A DNA stretch of 64,000 bases from contig LZME01000007.1 in NCBI GenBank assembly GCA_001673575.1, positions 1 to 64,000 of the forward strand, read 5' to 3'. The stretch's first letter is position 1, and each line of letters starts with the position of its first letter. Both the position numbers and the translations under genes were made by a program. Under the pieces are notes generated by a model. That model worked only from the letters and a program-made list of their open reading frames with translations. It was not told where the DNA came from and searched no databases. Of this stretch, positions 11,217 to 21,406 are shown one piece after another. Origin of the DNA: Mycolicibacter heraklionensis (lineage in GTDB: Bacteria > Actinomycetota > Actinomycetes > Mycobacteriales > Mycobacteriaceae).

Positions 11217-12665
11217 CTAGCCCACCGAGCCTTCCATCTGCAGCTGGATCAGCTTGTTGAGCTCCAGGGCATACTCCATCGGCAGTTCCTTGGCGATCGG
11301 CTCGACGAAGCCGCGCACCACCATCGCCATCGCCTCATCCTCGGTCAGGCCGCGGCTCATCAGGTAGAACAGCTGGTTCTCGCTGACCTTCGACACGGTG
11401 GCCTCGTGGCCGACGGTGACGTCGTCCTCACGGATGTCGACGTAGGGGTAGGTGTCGCTGCGGCTGACGTTGTCGACCAGCAGCGCATCGCATTTCACGC
11501 TGGACTTCGCCCCGTGCGCGCCCTTGTGGATCTCGACCAGGCCCCGGTAGGAGGACCGACCGCCGCCGCGCGACACCGACTTGGAGACGATGTTGGACGA
11601 CGTGTTGGGGGCCAGGTGCAGCATCTTGGCCCCGGTGTCCTGGTGCTGGTCCTCGCCGGCGAACGCCACCGAAAGCACCTCACCCTTGGCGTGCTCGCCG
11701 GTCATCCACACCGCCGGGTACTTCATGGTGACCTTGGAGCCGATGTTGCCGTCGACCCACTCCATGGTGGCTCCGGCCTCGGCGCGGGCCCGCTTGGTCA
11801 CCAGGTTGTAGACGTTGACCGACCAGTTCTGGATGGTGGTGTAGCGGCAGCGGCCGCCCGGCTTGACGACGATCTCCACCACCGCGGAGTGCAGCGAGTC
11901 CGAGGTGTACACCGGCGCGGTGCAGCCCTCGATGTAGTGCACATAGGCGTCTTCGTCGATGATCATCAGCGTGCGCTCGAACTGGCCCATGTTCTCGGTG
12001 TTGATCCGGAAGTAGGCCTGCAGCGGGATGTCGACGTGCACACCCTTGGGCACGTAGATGAACGATCCCCCGCTCCACACCGCGGTGTTGAGCGCGGAGA
12101 ACTTGTTGTCGCCCGCCGGGATCACCGTGCCGAAGTACTCGCGGAACAGATCCTCGTGCTCCCGCAGGGCGGTGTCGGTGTCAAGGAAGATGACGCCCTG
12201 AGCTTCCAGATCCTCGCGGATCTTGTGGTAGACGACCTCGGACTCGTACTGGGCCGCCACACCACCGATGTAGCGCTGCTTCTCAGCCTCCGGGATACCC
12301 AGCCGGTCATAGGTGTTGCGGATGTCGTCGGGCAGGTCGTCCCAGGTCTGGGCCTGCTTCTCGGTGGACCGCACGAAGTACTTGATGTTGTCGAAGTCGA
12401 TACCGGACAGATCCGAGCCCCAGTTGGGCATCGGCTTCTTCATGAAGGTCCGGTAGGCCCGCAGGCGGGCTTCGAGCATCCACTCCGGCTCGTTCTTCTT
12501 CGCCGAGATGTCGCGCACCACGGCCTCGGACAGCCCGCGCTGGGCGGCAGCGCCCGCGGCATCGGTGTCGGCCCAACCGTATTCGTACCGGCCCAGCGAC
12601 GCGATCGTCTCTTCCTGGGTGGTCGGCTCCACAGCTGCTGTGGTGGCCTCCGGCGTCAGTGTCAT
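11217..12665 (-). CDS. sufB: SufB, Fe-S scaffold subunit, intein-free
   Basis: SufB of 482 residues, the normal length for an uninterrupted protein. Motifs include [30 protein letters not shown] and the C-terminal [14 protein letters not shown]. It is the main Fe-S assembly site of SufBC2D. M. tuberculosis SufB (Rv1461) is much longer because it contains an intein; none is present here, since the frame passes through the domain without any splicing-type insertion. ATG start at 12665, followed by [12 protein letters not shown]. Confidence 0.96.
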   Translation of the reverse strand: MTLTPEATTAAVEPTTQEETIASLGRYEYGWADTDAAGAAAQRGLSEAVVRDISAKKNEPEWMLEARLRAYRTFMKKPMPNWGSDLSGIDFDNIKYFVRSTEKQAQTWDDLPDDIRNTYDRLGIPEAEKQRYIGGVAAQYESEVVYHKIREDLEAQGVIFLDTDTALREHEDLFREYFGTVIPAGDNKFSALNTAVWSGGSFIYVPKGVHVDIPLQAYFRINTENMGQFERTLMIIDEDAYVHYIEGCTAPVYTSDSLHSAVVEIVVKPGGRCRYTTIQNWSVNVYNLVTKRARAEAGATMEWVDGNIGSKVTMKYPAVWMTGEHAKGEVLSVAFAGEDQHQDTGAKMLHLAPNTSSNIVSKSVSRGGGRSSYRGLVEIHKGAHGAKSSVKCDALLVDNVSRSDTYPYVDIREDDVTVGHEATVSKVSENQLFYLMSRGLTEDEAMAMVVRGFVEPIAKELPMEYALELNKLIQLQMEGSVG

Positions 12666-12732
12666 GGTGACACTCCTTCGGTGCTCGTGATGGCTTCGGC
12701 GCAGGGTGTGTGCCGAAGGTAGGTCGGTGCTG

Positions 12733-13563
12733 CTAATGCTGTTTTTTGGCGGTCGCGGCGGCGCTGGACTTGCCGGCCTTGGCGACCTTGGCGCTCCGGT
12801 TGGTCAATGGCACATGGGTGGTGCAGACGTAGCCGCCGTCGGCGATGGTCGCCAACCGCTGCACGTGGGTGCCCAGCACTTCGGCCATCGCCTGCCGCTC
12901 GGCCCGGCACAACTCCGGGAACTCCTTGGCGACGTTGGCCACCGGGCAGTGGTGCTGCAGGATCTGCACCCCCGGTACGCCACCGTCCACCCGCGCGGTG
13001 GTGGCGGCGTAGCCCGCCTCCGTCAGAGCGCCCGCAATGCGTTGGGCGGTGGCCTCCAAGTCGCCGTCGTCGTCGGTGCCGTTGCCGGCTGCGACGGCCG
13101 CGACCTTGGCCAGGATGGTATCGATGCGCTGTCGGGCGAAGTCGACCACCGCGTCCTCGCCGCCGATCTCGCGCAGCTGGCGCATGGCTGCCACCGCGAG
13201 GTCGTCGTAGCGGTGGCCGAGCTTGCCGCGGCCGGCTTCGGTGAGCTGAAACCGCTTCGCCGGACGCCCGCGCCCCACCTGCTGCCAGGATGCCGCCGCA
13301 TGTGCCTCCGCGTCACCCATCTCGATCAGGGCATCCAGGTGCCGACGCACCCCGGCGGCCGACAAGCCCAACCGGGCGCCGATCTCCCCCGCGGTGATCG
13401 ATCCGGACTCCATCAGCAGGCGTACCACCGCATGACGCGTGTCGTGGCCGCTGGCGACTTCGGCCGCCAGCGGGGTGCCCGCCACAACCGCACCGCCGGG
13501 GCGTTGCCCGGCGGATTCGGTTGCGGCTTTCACCTCCCCCATCTCGGAGGCCTCGAATTTCAC
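12733..13563 (-). CDS. sufR: SufR, Fe-S-sensing repressor of the suf operon
   Basis: DeoR/ArsR-like winged-helix regulator of 276 residues. The helix-turn-helix region is [24 protein letters not shown] (about residues 50-75, quoted in part), followed by the wing [11 protein letters not shown]. Three C-terminal cysteines (HHCPVAN, ELCRAER, GYVCTTH) match the cluster ligands of mycobacterial SufR. It represses suf when its cluster is loaded. The GTG at 13563 ([11 protein letters not shown]) is chosen because a palindromic operator and plausible promoter abut it, implying a leaderless start; the ATG at 13542 is the alternative. First gene of the operon. Confidence 0.93.
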   Translation of the reverse strand: MKFEASEMGEVKAATESAGQRPGGAVVAGTPLAAEVASGHDTRHAVVRLLMESGSITAGEIGARLGLSAAGVRRHLDALIEMGDAEAHAAASWQQVGRGRPAKRFQLTEAGRGKLGHRYDDLAVAAMRQLREIGGEDAVVDFARQRIDTILAKVAAVAAGNGTDDDGDLEATAQRIAGALTEAGYAATTARVDGGVPGVQILQHHCPVANVAKEFPELCRAERQAMAEVLGTHVQRLATIADGGYVCTTHVPLTNRSAKVAKAGKSSAAATAKKQH

Positions 13564-13574
13564 AACACCAGTGT
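13560..13574 (-). promoter_or_regulatory. SufR operator and suf promoter
   Basis: The minus strand reads ACACT-GGTGT-TGTGA, which fits the ACACT-N5-TGTGA palindrome reported for mycobacterial SufR. It overlaps the proposed leaderless GTG of sufR. A weak promoter fits around it: TAGACC (-35), a 17-bp spacer, CACACT (-10), then 6 bases to the GTG. Repressor binding here would cover the -10 element and transcription start. Confidence 0.75.
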
Positions 13575-13690
13575 GACGCAATTCCAGGGCCCGGTCTAGA
13601 AAGGGTTACCTCAGTTCAGGCCGGATCGACCGTTGCGCTGATCACATCCCCCGGGGCGCCGGGCGTCCCCGGGCATCGGAGAGCGGCCGT

Positions 13691-13696
13691 TACGCT
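13691..13696 (+). promoter_or_regulatory. Candidate -10 element of mptB
   Basis: TACGCT fits the mycobacterial TANNNT -10 consensus and lies 6 bases before the ATG at 13703 (3 before a GTG at 13700). This suggests a leaderless transcript for mptB. No clear -35 is seen. Confidence 0.5.
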
Positions 13697-13702
13697 GCTG
13701 TG

Positions 13703-15379
13703 ATGGCCTTCCGCCGGCATTCGCTGAGCACGTCGATCGCGCACCTGCACGGCGACGAGCGCACTGTCGGCTCCCCGCTTAATGCCGCTGAGCTGGTCGC
13801 ATTGCGGCGAACCCGCCTGTTCGGTGCCACCGGCACCGTGCTGATGGCCATCGGTGCGCTCGGGGCCGGTGCGCGGCCGGTGGTGCAGGACCCGACCTTC
13901 GGGGTCCGGTTGCTGAACCTGCCGTCACGCCTGCAGACGGTGGCCCTGACCATGACCACCACCGGCGCGGTGATGATGGCGCTGGCCTGGCTGATGCTGG
14001 GACGTTTTGCCCTCGGCAAGCGGCGGATGTCGCGCAGCCAGCTCGACCGCACCCTGCTGCTGTGGATGCTGCCACTGCTGGTCGCCCCGCCCATGTACAG
14101 CAAGGACGTCTACTCCTACCTGGCGCAGAGCCAGATCTCTCGGCTGGGCCTGGACCCCTACCGGGTGGGCCCGGCACCAGCCCTGGGCCTGGACCACGTC
14201 TTCACCCTGTCCGTGCCCAGCCTCTGGCGGGAGACGCCGGCGCCATACGGGCCGCTGTTCTTGTGGATCGGTCGCGGAATCTCGGCTTTGACCGGGGAAA
14301 ACATCGTCACCGCGGTGCTGTGCCACCGAGTGGTGGTGCTGCTCGGGGTCGGATTGATCGTGTGGGCGGTGCCGCGTCTGGCGGCGCGCTGCGGGGTCGC
14401 CGAGGTCAGCGCCCTGTGGCTCGGGGCGGCCAATCCGCTGTTGCTGATGCATCTGGTTGCCGGCATCCACAACGAGGCGTTGATGCTCGGGCTCATGCTG
14501 ACCGGCACGGAGTTCGCGTTGCGTGGGATCACCGCGGCGCAGCCGCTGCTGCCCTCGAACCGGCACGAGTGGGCTCCGCTGGCCGGACTGCTCATCGGAG
14601 CGGTGCTGATCACGATGTCGTCGCAGGTCAAGCTGCCGTCGCTGTTGGCGCTCGGCTTCGTCGCGATGGCGCTGGGCTGGCGGTGGGGCGGCGACCTGCG
14701 GGCGTTTCTGCTGGCCGGTACGAGCATGGCCGCCTTGGCGGCGGCGGTGACGGGCTTGATCGGCTGGGCCAGCGGGCTGGGCTTCGGGTGGGTGTTCACC
14801 CTGGGCACGGCCAACGTGGTGCGTAGTTGGATGTCGCCGCCGACGCTGATCGCCCTCGGCACGGGCCAGGTCGGGATCCTGCTGGGGCTGGGTGATCACA
14901 CCACCGCGGTGCTGTCGCTGACCCGCGCCATCGGTGTCCTGATCATCGCGGTGCTGGTGGTGTGGCTGTTGCTGGTGGTGTTCAACGGCCGGCTGCATCC
15001 GGTCGGTGGCCTCGGCGTTGCGCTGGGCATCACCGTTCTGCTGTTCCCGGTGGTCCAGCCGTGGTACCTGCTGTGGGCGATCATCCCGCTGGCCGCCTGG
15101 GCGACCCGCCCGAACTTCCGGATCGCGGTGATCGCGGTCACCCTGGTGGTGGGCATCTTCGGCCCGACCGCCAACGGCGACCGTTTCGCGCTGTTCCAGA
15201 TCGTGGACGCCACCCTGGCCAGTGCCGTCGTGGTGCTCGGGTTGTTCCTGCTGACCTATCGGCGACTGCCCTGGCGTGAGTTGCCTGCCGAAGCTGACAC
15301 CCCAACGGGCAGCGCAGCGGACGAGGAACAGACCCCACGGCCGGCCGCCGCCACCGACGCTTACGCTGATTCTCCGTGA
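13703..15379 (+). CDS. mptB: MptB, alpha-1,6-mannopyranosyltransferase
   Basis: Polytopic membrane protein of 558 residues with more than ten hydrophobic segments and the GT-C acidic motif KDVYSYLAQSQ in the first large loop. Rv1459c orthologues (MptB) use polyprenyl-phosphate-mannose to start the alpha-1,6-mannan core of lipomannan and lipoarabinomannan outside the membrane. The cytoplasmic N-terminus contains the conserved block SLSTSIAHLHGDE. It is divergent from sufR, and its stop overlaps the GTG of the downstream ABC ATPase gene, matching Rv1459c-Rv1458c-Rv1457c-Rv1456c order. Confidence 0.92.
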   Translation: MAFRRHSLSTSIAHLHGDERTVGSPLNAAELVALRRTRLFGATGTVLMAIGALGAGARPVVQDPTFGVRLLNLPSRLQTVALTMTTTGAVMMALAWLMLGRFALGKRRMSRSQLDRTLLLWMLPLLVAPPMYSKDVYSYLAQSQISRLGLDPYRVGPAPALGLDHVFTLSVPSLWRETPAPYGPLFLWIGRGISALTGENIVTAVLCHRVVVLLGVGLIVWAVPRLAARCGVAEVSALWLGAANPLLLMHLVAGIHNEALMLGLMLTGTEFALRGITAAQPLLPSNRHEWAPLAGLLIGAVLITMSSQVKLPSLLALGFVAMALGWRWGGDLRAFLLAGTSMAALAAAVTGLIGWASGLGFGWVFTLGTANVVRSWMSPPTLIALGTGQVGILLGLGDHTTAVLSLTRAIGVLIIAVLVVWLLLVVFNGRLHPVGGLGVALGITVLLFPVVQPWYLLWAIIPLAAWATRPNFRIAVIAVTLVVGIFGPTANGDRFALFQIVDATLASAVVVLGLFLLTYRRLPWRELPAEADTPTGSAADEEQTPRPAAATDAYADSP

Positions 15380-16314
15380 ACTCAGCTGTCGCGGTGCGCT
15401 TGCGCGGGGTACGCAAGCGTTACGGGACCGGTCCGTCTGCGGTCGATGCGGTCGCCGGCCTTGATTTCGACGTACAGACCGCCGAAGTGTTCGCCCTCCT
15501 CGGTCCGAACGGCGCCGGGAAGACGACGACGGTCGAGATGTGCGAAGGCTTCGTCCGCCCGGACTCCGGATCCATCGAAGTGCTCGGCTTGGACCCGGTC
15601 GCCGACAACGACCGGCTTCGGGAGCGCATCGGGGTGATGCTGCAGGGCGGCGGCGGCTACCCGGCGGCCCGCGCCGGCGAAATGCTCAAACTGGTCGCGT
15701 CGTACTCGGCCAACCCGCTGGACCCGCAATGGCTGCTGGACACCCTGGGGCTGACCGATGCGGCCCGCACCACCTACCGCCGGCTCTCCGGCGGGCAGCA
15801 GCAGCGGCTCGCGTTGGCCTGCGCCCTGGTCGGCCGGCCGGAACTGGTGTTCCTCGACGAGCCGACCGCCGGCATGGACGCGCACGCCCGACTGCTGGTG
15901 TGGGAGCTGATCGACGCCTTGCGCCGCGACGGCGTGACGGTGGTGCTCACCACGCACCACCTGCGTGAGGCCGAGGAACTGGCCGACCGGCTGCTGATCA
16001 TCGACCACGGCGCCGTGGTCGCCGCCGGCACGCCGGCGGAGTTGACCCGCAGCGGCGCCCAGGGGCAGCTGCGGTTCACCGCGCCGCCGCGACTGGATCT
16101 GTCGTTACTGATCACGGCGTTGCCGGAGGGCCATCGGGCCAGCGAGGTGCAGCCCGGCGAATACCTCGTCGAAGGAACCGTCGACCCGCAGGTGCTGGCG
16201 ACCGTGACGGCCTGGTGCGCGCGCATGGACGTGCTGGCCACCCAGCTGCGGGTCGAGCAGCGCAGCCTTGAGGACGTGTTCTTGGAGCTGACCGGACGGG
16301 AGCTACGCCCATGA
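15376..16314 (+). CDS. ABC transporter ATP-binding protein (Rv1458c-like)
   Basis: ATPase of 312 residues of the drug/lipid exporter (DrrA/CcmA) type. Walker A is LLGPNGAGKTT, the signature is LSGGQQQRLAL, Walker B is LVFLDEPTAGMD, and the switch His is in LTTHHLREAEE. The C-terminal ~80 residues form a regulatory domain common in this subfamily. It pairs with the permease encoded next, the two genes overlapping as ATGA. Substrate unknown; the neighbouring mannan and heme genes do not settle it. Confidence 0.93.
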   Translation: MNSAVAVRLRGVRKRYGTGPSAVDAVAGLDFDVQTAEVFALLGPNGAGKTTTVEMCEGFVRPDSGSIEVLGLDPVADNDRLRERIGVMLQGGGGYPAARAGEMLKLVASYSANPLDPQWLLDTLGLTDAARTTYRRLSGGQQQRLALACALVGRPELVFLDEPTAGMDAHARLLVWELIDALRRDGVTVVLTTHHLREAEELADRLLIIDHGAVVAAGTPAELTRSGAQGQLRFTAPPRLDLSLLITALPEGHRASEVQPGEYLVEGTVDPQVLATVTAWCARMDVLATQLRVEQRSLEDVFLELTGRELRP

Positions 16315-17099
16315 GTGCCCAGCAGGTCTTCGCCCCCGGCACCTTCACCCCCGACCCTCGTCCGGCCAGCGTGCCCGCGATGCTGGCCGCCCAGTACCGG
16401 CTGGAGCTGACCCTGCTGCTGCGCAACGGCGAGCAGCTGCTGCTGACGATGTTCATTCCGATCACCCTGCTGATCGGGCTGACGGTGCTGCCGCTGGGCC
16501 CGTTCGGCGAGGGCCACGCCGAGCGCGCCACCACCGTGTTGCCGGTGATCATGTCGCTGGCGGTGATCGCCACCGCCTTCACCGGGCAGGCGATCGCCGT
16601 GGCGTTCGACCGGCGCTACGGCGCCCTGAAACGCCTGGGCGCCACGGCGCTACCGGTGTGGGGCGTCATCGCCGGCAAATCCCTGTCGGTGGCCACGGTC
16701 GTACTGCTGCAGTCCGTGCTGCTCGGGGCGATCGGGGCGGCGCTGGGCTGGCGGCCGACGCTGGCCGGTCTCGGCTTGGGCGCGGTGGTCATCGCGGCCG
16801 GTACCGCCTGTTTCGCGGCGTTGGGTCTACTGCTCGGCGGCAGCCTGCGCGCCGAGATCGTGCTGGCCGGCGCCAACCTGATGTGGTTCGTGTTCGGCGG
16901 GTTCTCCGCGCTGACGGTGGAGACCGACCTGGTGCCCGGCACGGTCCGCTGGCTCGCCCGGCTGACCCCGTCAGGGGCGCTCACCGAGGCGCTGGCCCAA
17001 GCGTTGAGCGTCTCGATCGACTGGTTCGGTATCGCGGTGGTGACGGTGTGGGGTCTGTTGGCCGCCGTCGGTGCAGTGCGATGGTTCCGATTCAGCTGA
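16311..17099 (+). CDS. ABC-2 type transporter permease (Rv1457c-like)
   Basis: Membrane protein of 262 residues with six predicted helices, matching ABC-2 permeases. The first hydrophobic segment is preceded by a cytoplasmic leader (AQQVFAPGTFTPD). A conserved cytoplasmic element, FDRRYGALKRLGATAL, follows helix 2 and probably contacts the ATPase. It works with the upstream ATPase as a half-and-half exporter. No substrate can be assigned. Confidence 0.9.
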   Translation: MSAQQVFAPGTFTPDPRPASVPAMLAAQYRLELTLLLRNGEQLLLTMFIPITLLIGLTVLPLGPFGEGHAERATTVLPVIMSLAVIATAFTGQAIAVAFDRRYGALKRLGATALPVWGVIAGKSLSVATVVLLQSVLLGAIGAALGWRPTLAGLGLGAVVIAAGTACFAALGLLLGGSLRAEIVLAGANLMWFVFGGFSALTVETDLVPGTVRWLARLTPSGALTEALAQALSVSIDWFGIAVVTVWGLLAAVGAVRWFRFS

Positions 17100-17128
17100 C
17101 CTACTACGGGGTGTAGTTACCGATCCTC

Positions 17129-17134
17129 TACGAT
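17129..17134 (+). promoter_or_regulatory. Candidate -10 element of ctaA
   Basis: TACGAT lies 7 bases before the GTG at 17142, the arrangement of a leaderless mycobacterial promoter. The same hexamer and spacing recur before lprG (63046-63051). Confidence 0.55.
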
Positions 17135-17141
17135 CAGGCCC

Positions 17142-18092
17142 GTGGGACGGTTCCTGATGCGCCTGGTGGACCTGCTACCTGAACCGGGCCTGCGCACCCA
17201 GCGATGGCTGGCTGCCGCGGTCGTCTTCACGCAGGGATTCATCTCGGTCACCGGCGCGATCGTGCGGGTCACCGCGTCCGGATTGGGCTGCCCGACGTGG
17301 CCGCAGTGCTTCCCCGGCAGCTACGTGCCGGTGGCCGTCTCGGAAGTTCCGCGGATTCATCAGGCCATCGAGTTCGGCAACCGGATGGTCACCTTCGCGG
17401 TCGTCATCACCGCGGCGCTGGCCGTCCTGGCCGTGATCCGGGCCCGCCGGCGTACCGAGGTACTGGTCTACGCCTGGCTGATGCCTGGCTCCACGGTGTT
17501 GCAGGCGGTGATCGGCGGGATCACCGTTCGCACCGGGCTGGCGTGGTGGACGGTGGCGGTGCACCTGCTGGTCTCCATGCTCATGGTGTGGCTGGCGGTG
17601 CAGTTCTACGCGAAAGTCGGTCAGACCGATGACGAGTCGGCGGTGGTGACCTACCGGGTCCCGGCGCCGTTGCGCGGATTGACCGCGCTGTGTGCCGTCA
17701 CGCTGGCCGCGGTGCTGGTGACCGGCACCCTGGTGACCGGCGCCGGCCCGCACGCCGGCGACAAGAGCGCGGCCCGCACGGTGGCGCGGCTCAAGGTGGA
17801 GGTCGCCACACTCGCCCACCTGCACGAGTCGCTGCTGATCGGATTCCTCGGTCTCCTGGTGGGCCTGGCCTTCGGGCTGGCTGCGGTGCAGGCGGCCAAG
17901 CCGGTGATGCGCCGGCTGGCGGTGGTGACTGCCCTGACGTTGGCGCAGGGGCTGATCGGCGTGGTCCAGTACTTCACCGGCGTGCCCGCCGTGCTGGTCA
18001 CCCTGCACGTTGCGGGTGCGGTGCTGGTCACCGGCGCGACCGCGGCACTATGGGCGTCGCTGTGCCAGCGGACCCAACCCGAGTCGCTCTAG
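17142..18092 (+). CDS. ctaA: CtaA, heme A synthase
   Basis: Integral membrane protein of 316 residues with eight hydrophobic segments. Conserved heme-ligand histidines occur in RIHQAIEFGNRMV, VAVHLLVSM, HLHESLLIG and VTLHVAGA, and a Cys pair (GCPTWPQC) sits in the first external loop, as in CtaA proteins. It oxidises heme O to heme A for cytochrome c oxidase; CtaB, which makes heme O, is encoded nearby at 23627. The GTG start follows a TACGAT -10 element; an ATG at 17157 is the alternative. Confidence 0.93.
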   Translation: MGRFLMRLVDLLPEPGLRTQRWLAAAVVFTQGFISVTGAIVRVTASGLGCPTWPQCFPGSYVPVAVSEVPRIHQAIEFGNRMVTFAVVITAALAVLAVIRARRRTEVLVYAWLMPGSTVLQAVIGGITVRTGLAWWTVAVHLLVSMLMVWLAVQFYAKVGQTDDESAVVTYRVPAPLRGLTALCAVTLAAVLVTGTLVTGAGPHAGDKSAARTVARLKVEVATLAHLHESLLIGFLGLLVGLAFGLAAVQAAKPVMRRLAVVTALTLAQGLIGVVQYFTGVPAVLVTLHVAGAVLVTGATAALWASLCQRTQPESL

Positions 18093-18749
18093 CGCCGCAC
18101 CGATCTCGACGGCGAAGCGGCGCTGCGCCCGGTCTCGTTCGTCGGCCTCGAGCTCGCTGAAACCCAATTGCGGCGCAATCAGATCCAAGCCGACCAAGCG
18201 CGCGTCCGCGGCGGTTCCGGCTACGTCGACCCGCGCATAGAGCAGCTCTTCGATCCGGATGCTCAGGCGCTCGGCGGCCGAACGCAGCGCGGCACGCCCG
18301 ACGTCCCACAGTTCGAAGTCCGGGTCGGAGCCCGCGGCGCCGAACGCGTGCGACCGGCCGGCGCCGAAAAACACCAGCGTGCTCAGCTCCGCCGGTGGCG
18401 GCCCCGCCAACGTCGGCACCCCGTCGCACTGCAGGTCGGCCAGGTAGCGGTCGTCGGCGTTCCAGGCCACCGCTTCCGGCGGGTTCAGCAGGTGGGCCAC
18501 CCGGGTCGTCCACTTCAGGAATTCGGCCTGCCGGGCTGAGCCGCCGCCGGTCGTGCGCAGGATCACCAGGTTCGCGTCCAGCGTCTCCGGGTCATCCCAG
18601 GGCAAGCGGCGGGCATGCAGTCCGCGGTGGCGCAGCGCCGCGACCAGCCCGGCGTCATCGTCGGCTTCGACTCCATCGTGGTGGCCGCGCCGCGCATCGG
18701 CCGCCAACACGATGCGCGGATGGAAGATGTCGGGCCGGGCCAGCTTCAT
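18048..18749 (-). CDS. ATP-grasp-like protein, shortened (Rv1455-like)
   Basis: Protein of 233 residues. The N-terminus (VAALRHRGLHARRLPWDDPE, then LVILRTTG) and the C-terminus (ELLYARVDVAG, LDLIAPQLGF) resemble the first and last parts of RimK-type ATP-grasp proteins, but the central ATP-binding region is much shorter than usual and no clear ATP-grasp lysine motif is seen. The ATG at 18749 has GAGG about 8 bases upstream, and a TATCAT -10 element lies at 18769-18774 on this strand. The 3' end overlaps ctaA by 45 bp convergently. Function unknown. Confidence 0.75.
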   Translation of the reverse strand: MKLARPDIFHPRIVLAADARRGHHDGVEADDDAGLVAALRHRGLHARRLPWDDPETLDANLVILRTTGGGSARQAEFLKWTTRVAHLLNPPEAVAWNADDRYLADLQCDGVPTLAGPPPAELSTLVFFGAGRSHAFGAAGSDPDFELWDVGRAALRSAAERLSIRIEELLYARVDVAGTAADARLVGLDLIAPQLGFSELEADERDRAQRRFAVEIGAALERLGLGPLAQRRP

Positions 18750-18780
18750 GCAGACCTCACATTCGGAGATGATAGTCACC

Positions 18781-19764
18781 ATGCACGCCGTGGAAGTGGC
18801 CGCGACCGGCGGCCCGGAAGTTTTGAACCTGGTTGACAGACCACAGCCCTCCCCTGCCTCCGGTGAGGTGCTGATCCGGGTCGAGGCGGTCGGGGTCAAC
18901 TACATCGACACGTACTTCCGCTCCGGGATCTACCCCGCCGAGCTGCCGTTCGTGGTGGGCAGTGAGGCCGCGGGCACGGTCGCCGAGGTGGGCGCGGGAG
19001 TGACCGCATTGACGGTGGGTGATCGCGTGGTGACGGCGGCAGCGACCGGCGCCTACGCCCAATACTGCACGGCCCCAGCGTCTTTGACGGCGCCCATCCC
19101 CGACGGCATTGCGGCCGACGTGGCCGCGGCCGCACTGCTCAAAGGCCTGACGGCGCATTACCTGATCAAGTCCGTGTATGCCATACAGTCCGGCGACACC
19201 GTGTTGTTGCACGCCGGCGCCGGCGGGGTTGGGCTGATCCTGACCCAATGGGCCACCGCGCTCGGCGCACGGGTGATCACCACGGTGTCGAGTCCGTCCA
19301 AGGCCGAATTGTCGCGGGAGGCCGGCGCCGTGGAGGTGCTCGACTACCCCGGCTCGACCCCTGAAGACGCCGCGGCGTTCGGCGCCCGGGTCCGGGAGTT
19401 GGTCGACGGTGGGGTGGTCGCGGTGTACGACGGGGTGGGCGCGGCGACGTTCGACGCCAGCCTGGCCAGCCTCGCTGTCCGGGGCACCCTGGCGCTGTTC
19501 GGCGCGGCCAGCGGTCCGGTGCCGCCGGTGGACCCGCAGCGGCTCAATGCCGCGGGCTCGGTGTATCTCACGCGTCCGAACCTGGCTCACTTCACCCGTA
19601 CCGCACCGGAATTCACCTGGCGTGCGGGAGAACTGTTCGAGGCGATCGGAAACGGCACGATCGCGGTGACGGTGAGTCGGCACTACCCGCTGGCCGACGC
19701 GGCCCAAGCCCACCGTGATCTGCAGGGCCGCCAGACTGTCGGCTCGATCGTGCTCGACGCCTAA
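18781..19764 (+). CDS. qor: Quinone oxidoreductase (Qor), MDR family
   Basis: Zinc-independent medium-chain dehydrogenase/reductase of 327 residues. It has the GroES-like N-terminal half ([13 protein letters not shown]) and a Rossmann half with the NADPH motif [13 protein letters not shown]. No structural-zinc Cys cluster is present, as expected for QOR. It reduces quinones with NADPH. The ATG at 18781 is chosen over the long upstream frame because the leader [15 protein letters not shown] is the family start. The stop codon overlaps the convergent PPE gene by 4 bp. Confidence 0.93.
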   Translation: MHAVEVAATGGPEVLNLVDRPQPSPASGEVLIRVEAVGVNYIDTYFRSGIYPAELPFVVGSEAAGTVAEVGAGVTALTVGDRVVTAAATGAYAQYCTAPASLTAPIPDGIAADVAAAALLKGLTAHYLIKSVYAIQSGDTVLLHAGAGGVGLILTQWATALGARVITTVSSPSKAELSREAGAVEVLDYPGSTPEDAAAFGARVRELVDGGVVAVYDGVGAATFDASLASLAVRGTLALFGAASGPVPPVDPQRLNAAGSVYLTRPNLAHFTRTAPEFTWRAGELFEAIGNGTIAVTVSRHYPLADAAQAHRDLQGRQTVGSIVLDA

Positions 19765-21386
19765 CCGCCCCCTCGGTTCAGGTACCAACCGTCGGGCAGT
19801 AGCGGCACCCGGGGACCGTCAGCGAATTCCGCCCCTTCCAGCCGGGTGAGCCCGGTAGCGCGGCTACCGGCGCCTTGCACATTGCCGGAGCGCCCCAGTT
19901 CCCCCGCGCCGTGATCGGACGACACCGGTGCCGGTTCGCAGTCCGGGGTCACCCCGACGGTCAGGTCCATCACGGCGTCACCGTGCCGTGTTCTGGTCTG
20001 GCGCCGTCGGAGACGTTTGGCCCGGCGGGATTCCGCTGCCGCCGCGGCCGAGGCGGACTCCGGGGTGGGCGTCTTGCGCTTGGCGCTGTCCGCAGCGGAG
20101 GCGTGGGCGCCGAGTCCTGATCCGTAGTCGATCCGGGGCCCGCCCCCGACCACGTAGGGGAACAGCGGCGGAGTGGCGGGCACCGTCGCTGGCGGCGCTG
20201 CGGCCGGCGGCACCGGGGCGGTACCGGCCGACGCGGCAGCCGGCGGCGGGGCGGGCGGGGGCGGGGCCGCCGCCACCGCCGAGCCGACCGCGACAGCCGG
20301 AACGTCTGCGACGACCGCCGGAGTCACCGGGCCCACCGGCACAGCGCCGCCCGCGGGAACCGGCTGAGGCAACCCGGCCAGGCCGGCCAGGCCGCCGACA
20401 GGCGCCACCACCGCACCCGCCGCGGCGGCCATCGCCGCCGGTTGGCTTACCGCCTGTAGCAACTGGGCGATGTGGGTGGGCCAGTCGAACAGCACCAGGG
20501 CCGCGAAGTACTGCAGCGCCGGGATGATCTGAGTGGGGTCCTGGGTGATAGCCAAGAAGTCCTGGTACAGCTCTAGAGTTCGTGCGAGGTACCAGATCGG
20601 TCGGGTGGCATCGGCATAGAGCTCATACTCGAAGCCGTTGATTGTTCCGGCGGCTGGGTCCCAATTGATCCCGAAATTCTTCAGGAAATCCGCGACGACG
20701 GTAGTCACCCCATTGGTGACGCGGTCGAACCCTCCGACCCCGTCTTTCAAGCCCAGGCTTTTCAAGTATGGCTCGAGGATATCGAGCAGGCCCTGGAGCG
20801 GGTTTTCGGTTATCCGCTGCGATGACCCCGGTGACGAGGCCTCTGCTGATCTCTGGATAGGGGCCGCCGGAGTGACGGTGGGGATCGCTGCCGCTGACGC
20901 TTCGCAAGCGGCCTGGTAGGCCGCCATGACGGTGGCCGCCTGCACCCACATCCGGAAGTAGTCGGCCTCGTTGACGGCGATCGGAATGGTGTTGATCCCA
21001 AAGAAATTCGTCGCCACCAACACCGCGTGGGTGGCGTGATTGGCGGCCAGTTCCGCCCACGTCGGCATCGCCGCCAGCGCGGCGGTATAGGCCCCCGCCG
21101 CCTGGTCGTGTACGGCCGCCATCCGGGCGCTGTCGGCAGCGGCGCGATGCAGCCACGCCAGATACGGCAGATGCGCCGCCTGGTACTGCTCGGCGGCCAC
21201 ACCGCTCCACAGCCCGCCCGCCACCGATGTCAACAGTGCGCTCAGGTCCTGCGCCGCGGTGGTGTAGGCCACGCTCAGCGACGACCATGCGCCCGCGGCC
21301 GCGAGCAGCGGACCGGGGCCGGGCCCGGCACTGAGCAGGGTCGCGTGCACCTCAGGAGGAGACGCCATCCACACCGGCCCGAACAC
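19761..21386 (-). CDS. PPE family protein, PPE-PPW subgroup
   Basis: Protein of 541 residues. The N-terminal ~170 residues are a PPE domain with MASPPEVH, the W-x-G turn (Trp60-Ser-Gly62) and the conserved [17 protein letters not shown] Pro/Ala-rich middle follows. The C-terminal end has the PPE-PPW signature, here [10 protein letters not shown], preceded by [13 protein letters not shown] proteins are exported by type VII secretion, usually as heterodimers with PE proteins; no PE gene is nearby. The GTG start gives [12 protein letters not shown]. It is a close paralogue of the PPE gene 21 bp upstream. Confidence 0.9.
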   Translation of the reverse strand: MFGPVWMASPPEVHATLLSAGPGPGPLLAAAGAWSSLSVAYTTAAQDLSALLTSVAGGLWSGVAAEQYQAAHLPYLAWLHRAAADSARMAAVHDQAAGAYTAALAAMPTWAELAANHATHAVLVATNFFGINTIPIAVNEADYFRMWVQAATVMAAYQAACEASAAAIPTVTPAAPIQRSAEASSPGSSQRITENPLQGLLDILEPYLKSLGLKDGVGGFDRVTNGVTTVVADFLKNFGINWDPAAGTINGFEYELYADATRPIWYLARTLELYQDFLAITQDPTQIIPALQYFAALVLFDWPTHIAQLLQAVSQPAAMAAAAGAVVAPVGGLAGLAGLPQPVPAGGAVPVGPVTPAVVADVPAVAVGSAVAAAPPPPAPPPAAASAGTAPVPPAAAPPATVPATPPLFPYVVGGGPRIDYGSGLGAHASAADSAKRKTPTPESASAAAAAESRRAKRLRRRQTRTRHGDAVMDLTVGVTPDCEPAPVSSDHGAGELGRSGNVQGAGSRATGLTRLEGAEFADGPRVPLLPDGWYLNRGGG

Positions 21387-21406
21387 AAGGATTCACTCTA
21401 GCGAAT

